Source of the DNA: Carposina sasakii
Lineage: Eukaryota > Arthropoda > Insecta > Lepidoptera > Carposinidae
Assembly: GCA_014607495.2 (NCBI GenBank)
Contig: CP053163.1
Span: 10,396,716 to 10,460,715, forward strand
Direction: 5' to 3'
Length of the DNA: 64,000 nucleotides
Shown here: positions 12,166-24,100 of the stretch, one piece after another
Layout: each line of letters opens with the position of its first letter
How positions within the stretch are numbered: position 1 is the first letter of the stretch
The notes under the pieces: model-generated
What the model was told of the DNA's origin: nothing
Seen by the model: only the letters and a program-made list of their open reading frames with translations
Database searches by the model: none
Translations under genes and position numbers: made by a program

Positions 12166-15100
12166 CTGGAAAAAAAAAATTTGGTAAAGGAAATTTGCGG
12201 TTGCGAAAATAGTCACCATTGGACCCTAATATTTTGGAAACCAGACACTTCCCAGGTATGCTTCCATGGAGAAAAATGATCGTGATGATGAGGAGATTCC
12301 GTAATTTTCGGGAACGTTGACTACCAAAAATCATCCTGTATATAGATATAGTTATACATACTTGTATCAGAGCTATCGTCTGACGTCCGGAACGGAGCTA
12401 TTAGCTTGTTAAAGTAAGCTAAAGTGGACTCTTTCGGCTTCTTATTAATATCGGGAATCATTTTCAAAGCTGAGTAGTCTATACGGAACTTCGACAGAAG
12501 CGATGCCATACTGTAAACAAAAAATGCCAATATTTAGTAATGAAAAGAAGTCGCAATTTTTTGGGAATAGTTGTAATAATAAAAAGTAGCATGTACGTAC
12601 TAGTAAAAAAATTAATTAATAATCTATTTCTGATCCGTTAGTTAAAACATTAATCCTTTCATCCAAAAGAGATTATAAAAATATTAAAATCAAGCATAGC
12701 ATAGGAAGACATAGTTTTTAAAAATGTAAAACATTCATCTCCATAGTTAGATATAGATTTATGTCATCATATTATTTATTCGATTACTAATACAAAGAAA
12801 TAATTATAATTGTGATGTCAATATGTGTCAAGTCCTGAATTTTAAACTGGTTACGTATCTTGAGATCAAAGCAGTAGCAATGCGACAGAGCGGTTGAAAT
12901 GTCAAATTCCTTTGAGATTGCTGTTGCGTTATACAAATTTAAAAATGAAATTGTATTAGGCGTTACAATTCGGAAGTTCAAACATTCACTATGGGTGCGC
13001 CCACCACCGGGCCCTACACCCTCCACTGACCCTCGGATCTGATAACTCATAATTGCGACAACAGGCACTTGCACTAACTACAATCGCCATGAGAAACCAG
13101 ACCCGAGAGGTAGTTAATTCTGTGTAAGTAATGTGTTGGATTTTAGAGGTTCATAATAATTAGTGGTTTACTAATTTACTAATTTCTATAATCCTGAGGA
13201 TGCCACGGTTGTTGGCGAAACATATGTAGATTATTTATCTAGTTTTTGATTTCGGAATGGTGCAATGTATCGTCTTGCATGCTAGGTGCTCGGGTCTGGT
13301 AGTGCAAGTGCCTGTTGTCGCAATTATGAGTTATCAGATCCGAGGGTCAGTGGAGGGTGTAGGGCCCGGTGGTGGGCGCACCCATAGTGAATTATACAAA
13401 TTTTATAAGTGAATAATTAATCACTTTTGCTATCGCATTGCCTTTGCTAGATACGTAATACATAAGCTGTTATCTACAAAAGCTGTTGTCATCGAGCATA
13501 TCGGTTGATACATACTTGCGTTCTTCAATCTCTAGCTCAGTGTTCTTATTGGCCAGTGTGAACACCCGCAGTGGACATGCCGACCACGCGCGACGGGTTG
13601 ACAGAATGTATGGTAAGAGGAGAGTTAGGCCTGGAAGATGGTTCACAATTATTATAAGGGTTATTTCCACGGTATAATATTAAATAATAAATAAATAATA
13701 AATAAATATTCACACACTACACAACACATTAACTTAGTCCCACATTAAGATCCCTAAGGTCTTGTGTCGTGCAACGGTATATAAATACATAGATAAGTAT
13801 AGAAACATCCATGACTCGGAAACAAATATCGATATTCATCATATCAATGTTTGCACCTACCGGGATTCGAACCCAGGACCTATGGCGTCGCAGGCAGGGT
13901 CACTACCTACTACACCGATCGGCCGTCGTTATATTATATTATAACAGTATTTACCTAATACCTACAGATTACTCTAGCAGGAACCAGACATGTGTGGGCT
14001 CAAATCAGGGAGGCGTTATCCCAGCACTGGGCCATGGTTTAGGCTACTAAAAAAAACTATAGAGAAGGGAAGATATGATATTACAAGTCACGATATATAA
14101 GAAAAATAACTCGATTATGTACAGATCTTAAGCAGATAAATAGATTGAATAAAATAATAGCCAACTTACATTGTTTCTTTTAAAGAATAACAAAAACGCG
14201 TGCTATGTTGACACAGGAACCGTTTAGACTGAATTTTGTATGAGACCGGGTATCTAGGTACTTATAATATATCTTATTGACGACCGATTGGCGCAGTTAA
14301 GAACATGAGCCGGCAGTGAACGTGGTGTAAAGTGAAATCTAAAAATATCGGTATTTTGGACCATACCTCCATCGTCATAGAGCCACCACACGTCGACCGT
14401 GCCGGCCTGCCTCCTCGTGAACTGATCGACGGACGTCAACGATGACGCACGACGTGCCGGCACCGTCAGCGCGCGCCGCACCACGCTCACCACTGAGTTA
14501 CTGCAACCATTTACACTGTGTTACTGCTTACTCAACATACTGTTATCGTGTACACTGTGTCACTAACAGAGATTTTTTAGATTTTTTAGAACAAAGATCT
14601 CGAGAGATGTATTGAATATTTCAGATTAAATGTTCCATTGTTTTCATACAAAATTTCAAAATTTCGAATAAAAAAACCAAGATTCTTTATGATCTCTAGC
14701 ATTGAAATTTGCCGTAAGTATACTCTTAACTTTTACTGTACCGCGTTTTTTTTTGAAGATAGAAAATTTCAATATCGAAGAAATTGTGATAATAAAACAC
14801 AAAAAGCATGCCTAATTAAAAAAAAACGTCATTTCTGATGAGCTACAAACTTGTCACTGATTTTTATTATTACTATACTTTATAAACTTTACGATCTTGC
14901 AGTTTTGGCTACCCAATTTTTAGGGAACCCAGCCTTGTACATATACAGGATGTAACAAAAAGGGTATGTTAAGCGAAAAGCTACGTAAATAGCCCACTGT
15001 TGGGATTTATACCTTTGTATATAGCAACATTAAGATTAGTAAAAAGATATATATGGTTCTCTCTCTCTTTGTACCATTCGTTTGGAATATACGCAATAAC

Positions 15101-18100
15101 TGAAGCACCTGTATTTTAATTCCTATCACCGTGCCTTTATGTAACTAGCAAGCCAATTAACATCAGAACGCTGCACATGGTCCTTCGAGCCGGATTTGAA
15201 ATACCAAAAATGTTTCCAATATTGAGATTATTCTGGATTATTATGGAGAAAATGATTCGACAACCTTTTTTCATATATCGTATATTCGCAAGATATTCAC
15301 TGCTTCTTAACACCGTCCTGACTCATGATGCCGCCGTTTCTTCAATTTTCGATGAATTTTCGATGAAATAGACAGAATCATTCAATAAAAGTATTAATCT
15401 TCTTGTTATTATCCTTTTTCGCACGTCGTGGTCACCAAAAAGCACACCCACTGTAGAGAACCTATAAATAAAATATGAAACTCGAAACCACATGTTTATT
15501 TTTCCCGATAGTATGGAGAATTTTTAAATATCTCAGGAATTTTATATACAATCTTGAAAAATAAACATGTGATTTCGAGTCTCAAATTTTGTTGATACGT
15601 TTTCTACAGTGGGCTATTTACATAGCTTTTCGCTTAACATACCCTTTTTGTTACACCCTGCATACCTAATATGTATGTGTGACTAGTAACTAACGCTGGT
15701 ATTCCTAGTTATAATTTTCTCTTGCGCGGTTGAGAAATGGCAGTACTTTGTCATCATTGACAATATGAAACTAGTAGAAAAATTGGTATCTTAAAATATG
15801 AAACTTGAAGGAAAATAGGTATAATAAAATGTGAATAGTTTACCTCTCCTTTTCGACGGGTTTTTGTTTCTCCTTGCCATCGGGATCGGAGTTGATCGGT
15901 CGCCGCAGTTGAGGCGAACCCAGAGAGACGTCCGATAGACTGCTGCCTGTTCAACACAATGTATATGAGCTGTACAGGGGTTTTCGTTGCCACCCTTAAC
16001 GAAGGGTACGTACTCTATACGAGTACATCAAATAAAGTAAGTTTATGCCAAATAAAATGCTGGGAAACGATGTAATTTTTTTTTATTTTTTTTTATTTAC
16101 TTGATCGGGCGAAATTTACAGTGTCCAGTGTTTATGCTAGTTTTTTCATAGACAGATATTAATTATTTAAAATTTTACTGTGTACAATAAAGCATAATAA
16201 TAATATTTCTCGTGAAAAAATCTTGCAACACGCGTCAATGTGCATTTATGCAGAAAAACGCAGTCTATTTACTCAACTTTTGACCCTAATATTTTGGAAA
16301 CCAGACACTTCCCAGGTATGCTTCCATGGAGAAAAATTATCGTGATGATGAGGAGATTCCGTAGTTTTCGGAAACGTTGACGACCAAAAAATCAGTCCTT
16401 ATTAAGCATGGCTGCAAGTTCAGCTACATGATCCTGTAGTTATGGCGACCGCATTTTGGAAACATAGGTGTGTATACATATGAGTTGTATTAAAAATGCC
16501 CCAATATTGTTTTTGTCAATGGTTAAAGTCATCATTTTAATCGCATGTTAGTATCATTTATGTTGCGTGTTCGGATAATTTTAGTTGAGTGTTAAGATCA
16601 CTTCAGTTACGTGTTAGGATCACTTCAGTTACGTGTTAAGATCACTTCAGTTACGTGTTAGGATCACTTTAGTTACGTGTTAGGATCACTTTAGTTACGT
16701 GTTAGGATCCCTTCAGTTACGTGTTAGGATCCCTTCAGTTACGTGTTAGGATCACTTCAGTTACGTGTTAGGATCACTTCAGTTACGTGTTAGGATCACT
16801 TCAGTTACGTGTTAGGATCACTTTAGTTACGTGTTAGGATCCCTTCAGTTACGTGTTAGGATCCCTTCAGTTACGTGTTAGGATCACTTCAGTTACGTGT
16901 TAGGATCACTTCAGTTACGTGTTAGGATCACTTCAGTTACGTGTTAGGATCACTTTAGTTACGTGTTAGGATCCCTTCAGTTACATGTTAGGATCCCTTC
17001 AGTTACGTGTTAGGATCACTTCAGTTACGTGTTAGGATCACTTCAGTTACGTGTTAGGATCACTTCAGTTACGTGTTAGGATCACTTTAGTTACGTGTTA
17101 GGATCACTTTACTTGAGTTTTAGGATCAATTTAGTCGTGTGTTAGGATTATTTTAGTCGCTTGCAAGTATTAAGAGTATTGCGTGTGCAAATTTTACACC
17201 CACTTTTAATCAGTTAGCTTGTTAGTCCTATGCTATCCTTCCGCTTCTTTTCGAGCACAAATACTTGATCTTAAAACCGGTGATATCGTTAGTGTATAAC
17301 TATTTGCAGATGTCAAATGGGGTTGCAATACATAACTGAAATCAAAAACTCAGGAATTTCATGCGCCGTAGCCTGTAAAACTGAATACAATTTAGTCTCA
17401 ACTTAAGTACCCTGTAATCACATACCTATAGAATGATTGAGGCTCTCAGTCGACTTGGATTCCTTGCAGTTATCTCCCATAGATCCTGCGAAAAGCGTAA
17501 CATGGAAGCGATGGAAACACATAGTTATTAACACTAAGCCGTTTAATATGAAAAACTTATATGTTTTATGATGACACAGGTACAATTTTTTATTCAGGCC
17601 CGATTTTCCCAATAGTCAGATAGGTCTGTAAAGACGAGAAGCGTAAATTTGATGCTGTGTTTATCTTAAACAAGCTATTTTTAGTTTATCATCAGCTATA
17701 ACTATATGCCTATTGAAAAATCTGCCCTTAGATAATGTAGGCATTGTAAATTTTGATGAGTTAGTCATACAAATTAACATTGTCTATGGTTATTGGCACA
17801 CGTGTATGAACGTTTTATGTGCCTATCAATAACGTTACATAAATGACACATTGCGGACGGTTGGTCAATGTGGTCAATTTTGACAGCCATTCTAAATCGT
17901 AACAATAAAATTAGTTGTCTGTCTCTCTCCGTTCTTAATGTATATAGCTAAGACAAAAAGGGACAGGTAAACTTTTGGTTTATGATTAAGTGTGAGGGTC
18001 AGAATAGACCACATTGTTGCCCCAAATGAGCGAGATATAAGTGAAAAAAGTTATTTTGGTAAATAAAAAAAATAAACTCACGTGACATATTGGTATGGTC

Positions 18101-21100
18101 CTTGCTCGTCACATCTCTTAGATAAGCTTGTAGATCGTCATCCAGAGCATCGCTTGTATGGAGACCTCCTTCCACCCGTAATAAAGCTATGGCCATGTGC
18201 ACGTCTAGAGCTTTGCTGTTTAACGAAAAATTTTGTTCATATGTAGGTAGATAGGTATTATGGGGAGTCTATGCGCTTAGCGCCGATATCGGTCTATTGT
18301 AGACAAAAAATCGATAAGAACATCCATACAAGCAAATTTCAAACAAGAATAAAAACTTGAATAAGTTTATGTATTTTAGAAAGTACTGGACAAAATTCAC
18401 CGACGCTATTGGCAAATAGTTTCTATTTCATGTACATTTTGAACAAACATAATTTAACCATTTATAATAAGAATTAAATAAAAACAATACTTACTGCATA
18501 ATTTCGACGTAGTCCACTATCTCGGATCGCTCGCAAGTCTGCCAGTTTTCTTTAAAACCCATCATTATAATGTTCGGCTTCAATTTGCCCAAACCACTGG
18601 ACTGTAAACGAAAACATTAACCGACTTAATAAGGAAAACTAACAGAGATATGCGAAAACCGACGGTCGAAAATGTCCTCGTAAGAAATACTGAAAACTTT
18701 GACCACTTCAAGAAAATTAACACAGTGTTAATGGTTAGGCTGCCTTTCCACCAAAGCTACCGTATGTGCTTGATATCCACTCAAATTCATTGGCATCATG
18801 GACCAATGAAATTTTTTAAATGGTTCGAGTCCCACTCGGGTGAAGAATTTTTTCCATTTTCTTTATTAATAATTTTATAATATATAATATCTTGACTAAG
18901 ATAAATTTATAAAAACATTTCTCCATTAATATAATCCGTTAGGATATGGTTGATCGTTTCATCTTTAAACATTGTGCTGAGGGATTCAGCTTTGTTTGCC
19001 GAGATTTGGCTAGTGTATAGCTATCGGGATGAAGAATAACGTTGTCAATATGTAATTTAGAAAAGAGATGGTAAAATTCGTCATCCGAGTAATTGACCCG
19101 GTGGCTTAGTGGTTATAGCGGCTGGCACGGTTTGCAGTGGTCGTGGGCTCGATTCCCACTCGGGTGAAGAATTTTTTCCATTTTCTTTATTAATAATTTT
19201 ATAAATCTTTATTTGTTTAGAAGCTGGACCAATGAATATGACTGGAAGGTATCGCACGCATCTGTAGCAACAAAGGATATAAACATCTTTGGTAGGAAGG
19301 CAGCCTTATCCGCTCTTTCACTATCTCCTAGCGATTATGCGCACAATTTTATCTCATTAATGTAGGGTTGCCATCTCAAAACTTTGAAAACCAGGATTTG
19401 AGGAGGAAATACCAGGACATTTCGATTAAAAGCCAGGACTATATATGAGCGAGCCCAGTGACACGATTGGGGGGAGTTGGTGGTGTGCGAATTTTATAAA
19501 ACATAGGTCTTTAACACGGTCAGTGCCGGTGACTACGTATTTGCTTCTTTTAGGCTTTCTAGAGGTGCCGCTAACGCTTGTTTGCCCGATGACGGCACCC
19601 TTAGAAAATCTGCCGACAGCGAATGTGTCAGGACTTTAAAACTCAGGACGATGCTTAAAAACTATCCAGGACAGCCCAGGACACCCTAAAAAGCAGGACA
19701 TGTCCTGGGAAAACAGGACGATTGGCAACCATACATTAATGGAACTCCTATTTTGTCTATCTGCCGTCATTATAAAAACAAATCCGTTGAAAACGAAGGA
19801 AGGGAATTAACTGTGCTTACAGAGTGCGTGCTTGTAATAAGAATAAATTTTAAAATACCTGTATAAGAGCATTGGCGCCATCTTTGAACCCGCTATCGTC
19901 GACGATGTCGTAGAAAGCCTTCATTTTCCGTCGCGTGAACCACTGAGTGGCGCGGTTAGTTAGCGCCTCGCGGGTTCGGTGACTTACTTGACCCTGGGTA
20001 CATTAATGGTACATTCATTATTACAGTAAACATAGGCCTCCCCCAAAATATTTACATACATGTGAAGTCACGGGCTTAGGGGGCGATTCGGACACAAAAT
20101 ATCTCATCGGAATCTAATAAGTAGGTGTCTTAATAATAATTGAATTGTATCAGGCGCCACTATTCGGAAGTTCAAATATTATAAATACTGATCTTAATAA
20201 TTATTTTTTTGATCATTTATTACATATTTAATTAAATTGTCCGAAATGACTACATCAAAATTTGAAAGTAGTAATTTCGGACACCGATTGTCCAAAAAGC
20301 CTTCATCAAATTGTAACAGTATTTTGTTATAAAATTATTAATAAAGAAAATGGAAAAAATTCTTCACCCGAGTGGGACTCGAACCCACGACCACTGCAAA
20401 CCGTGCCAGCCGCTATAACCACTAAGCCACCGGGTCAATTATTTTGTGTCCGAATCACCCCCTAAGCCAAAGTCACGCTCATTCCTCCAAAGAGGTTGGG
20501 CAGAAGTGTGCAAATTATAGAATAGAATAGAATAAGGTTTTATTTGAGGAATACACACACACAGATACAATAACAATGAGACAAAAAAAAACAGGGTAGA
20601 AATGAACACAGTTAAAAGTAGGTATGTACTAAATATAAAAAGTAGTGCAACAGAAAAAAAAACCAAAAGAACTGTGCATCCTATCAGGAACCTGCCAGTT
20701 ACACAAATTAGTTCAACTTGTCCTTTTCTATCTCAGCCATTTGCATTAACAATGAAGAGGGGCAGATATAACAAATTTAAAGTGTACCTTTAAGTGTGAT
20801 CATAAGAATGGAGCACAATCTCACCTGAACGATGTGTCCGCACAGCATCAGAGACAGGCCCTTAGTGAGGAGATACGCGAAGTCTGTGAGCAGCGGCCGC
20901 TCTCCCGGGAACCCCGTCAGGACCAGGATCTGGGGTCTGCAAATACAGCCAAAGGTTTACAGCCAATTTCAATAACCGATCTCTAGAGATTTTTCGCGTA
21001 TTTCAGATTAAATGTTCCTGGTATTTATAAAATCGAGATTCTTTATGATCTCCAGTATTGAAATTGGCCGTTAGCCAGCATTCGAATACCGAAAATGGAA

Positions 21101-24100
21101 TTCGAGTACAAACTAGGCTCAATAACATATAAACAGACTCGACACGATGTAAAAAAATCCACTCGGCACCTTACTACCAGAGATGTGCACCATGTGTAAA
21201 GGGATAGTGTTAGCCACCATTTTTTATTTATTTATTAAAATTACATAATCGGGATGAAGAACAACGTTGCCAATATGTATTTTAGAAAAGAGATGGTAAA
21301 ATTCGTCATCCGAGTAATTGACCCGGTGGCTTAGTGGTTATAGCGGCTGGCACGGTTTGCAGTGGTCGTGGGTTCGATTCCCACTCGGGTGAAGAATTTT
21401 TTTTAATTTTTTTTTATTAATAATTTTATAATTACATAATTGTATACAATGTCCTGCAAAACTGATTACGCGGTGTGACTGCCGGTAGTGGTTTAATCAC
21501 TTAAATGAAAACAATTATTGTAGTAACCTGTAGTTCTTGACATGTTCCGTGACCCGGTTGAGCTGATGCACGGCTGCCAGCGCGCTCTTGTAGCTCTGCG
21601 CCTGCGTCGTCGAGCCCCAGTTCACGTCTGTACACGCAGACAAAGCTACTAGAATACTTTTCATAGAATACCCCGTAATTCCCGTGCATTGTTTGGGATC
21701 TAAATTTTATTTTATCATAATCAAGTGCGTACAGACAAAACTACTGGAGTCCAGTTTTCAAAGAATAACTCCCGTTTTGGGAACTAAAATTTTTTGTGAC
21801 TGTGAATATGTGGTTCATACACATAGTAACTAGCGCCATCATTCAAAGGCACTTTATGGTGAAACACACTCTAGAGTGGCCGAATAGTGTTCGAAATTCA
21901 TGGGTCAAATTAATTTTTAACGCTAAAGAAAACGTACAATAGATATACATTCCGCGTAAACAAAAGAAATACAGGGTGTTTTTTTGTGGCCACCTTTAAC
22001 GAAGGGTACGTATTCTATACATGAAATAAAGTAAGTTTATGCCAAAAAAAATGCTGGGATTTTTTTTTTTTTTTTTTAATTTTAAATTCCTTGATCGTGC
22101 GAAATTTATAGTGTCTAGTGTTTATGTTAGTTTTTTTATAGACAGATATTAATTATTTTTCGTGAAAAAATCCTGCTACGCGCGTCTATGTGCATTTATG
22201 CAGAAAAACGCAGTCTATTTACTCAACTTTGGACCCTAATATTTTGGAAACCAGACACTTCCCAGGTATGCTTCCATGGAGAAAAATGATCGTCATGATG
22301 AGGAGATTCCGTAGTTTTCGGGAACGTTGACGATCAAAAATCACCCTGTATGTAAATACACGAACAGTTACTCGCTGAATTCGTTAAAATAGTTACAAAT
22401 GTTATACTACACATAACTATGACAACTTTTAATTGCAATCGTCTTCGATTATGATACCAAAATATAAATCCATTTTTACATCGTTACATTAGGATTCAAT
22501 TTTGTCATTTCTGACATTTGACATCTCTTTCTCACCTGGCTTCCTATAGGACACGAGTAGGTAGAGTGCGAGCAGGAAGAAGATAGTGACCAGCGCGGTC
22601 ACCCACGATATCACGAACATTATGGCCACGCAGAGTACTGAGCCAATCAGGGACAGCCACATGTTGTATAGCTGGAACAAACACAAATTATAGCATGTCA
22701 ATTCTCACCGCCACATTTAATCATAAACTAAAAATTTGCTCTACCTGTCATTTTCTGTCTCCGCCATTTACATTAAGAATGGAGAGGGACAAGCATAACA
22801 GTTATAACAGGCAGCGTCTCCCGTATTGACAACATAGTCCAACCCGCCTGCCCCCATTCTATGGGCAAAAACCCCCCTATGGGAGCCCTGTGGTCTACGT
22901 CCAGTAGTGGACTGCAAAATAAGCTGATGTATGTATATAGGGATATCCCCACTTGCCAGAATTTCATTTGCCATAATTTCATTTGCCATAATGGTCAACA
23001 GACATAATATTGTTTCTCATAATTTCATATGCCATACTCACTTGTTTGCCATAATAGTCATATGCCAGAAACTTTCGTTTTCCATAAAGTCAATTTTCAT
23101 AACATCATTTGTCATAATCATTTTTGCTAATGGCTTTTTAGGATAAAGGCTCGATTATAGTAATAAGTAGGTCAGTATTAGAAATAAAAACAATGTTAAT
23201 TAAGCCATAATTAACATATGCTATTTTCTATGAAATCATATTAAACGCCAGAATGCTAATGGTTTTTTAGTGTTTATACTGATAAGTAGGTAAGTATTAG
23301 AAATAAATTTGTAAAACAATACGTATGGCATTCGTATTATTATGGAATATAATTTTCGGGCAAACAAAGAGTATGACACATAAATATTATGGCAAATAAC
23401 AAATTCGGGCAAGTAAAATTCTGGCATATGAGCATTTGTGCATATAATTTTTGGGCAAACATTACACACCCATGTATGTATTATGTAATCTGAGTATAGT
23501 GACGGTCTACTCACTCGGAAGGTGGGTCGGTGGTGGTATACTCACTCGGAAGGTGGGTCGGTGGTGGTATACTCACTCGGAAGGTGGGTCGGTGGTTGTA
23601 TACTCACTCGGAAGGTGGGTCGGTGGTGGTATACTCACTCGGAAGGTGGGTCGGTGGTTGTATACTCACTCGGAAGGTGGGTCGGTGGTTGTATACTCAC
23701 TCGGAAGGTGGGTCGGTGGTTGTATACTCACTCGGAAGGTGGGTCGGTGGTGGTATACTCACTCGGAAGGTGGGTCGGTGGTTGTATACTCACTCGGAAG
23801 GTGGGTCGGTGGTTGTATACTCACTCGGAAGGTGGGTCGGTGGTTGTATACTCACTCGGAAGGTGGGTCGGTGGTTGTATACTCACTCGGAAGGTGGGTC
23901 GGTGGTTGTATACTCACTCGGAAGGTGGGTCGGTGGTTGTATACTCACTCGGAAGGTGGGTCGGTGGTTGTATACTCACTCGGAAGGTAGGTCTCCATCC
24001 AACGGGCTTGGCGAGGCTCGCGTGGAACGTGCTGAAGTTGATGAGGGCATACGCCGCCAGAAAGAAGTTGGAGATCAGAGGCGCGATCTGGTTTAGTCCA

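Noticed and set aside
12787..13074. 95-codon minus-strand frame
   Set aside because: It covers one arm of the 92-bp inverted repeat and flanking intron; no homology recognised.
16571..17120. CRISPR-like look of a regular 22-bp array
   Set aside because: Units abut with no spacers, and the setting is a eukaryotic intron.
19096..21394. tRNA genes suggested by A and B boxes (19096, 21319, 20363 reversed, 53230 reversed)
   Set aside because: All copies share the same non-tRNA flanks and AT-rich tail, and the acceptor stem is imperfect. They are SINE heads.
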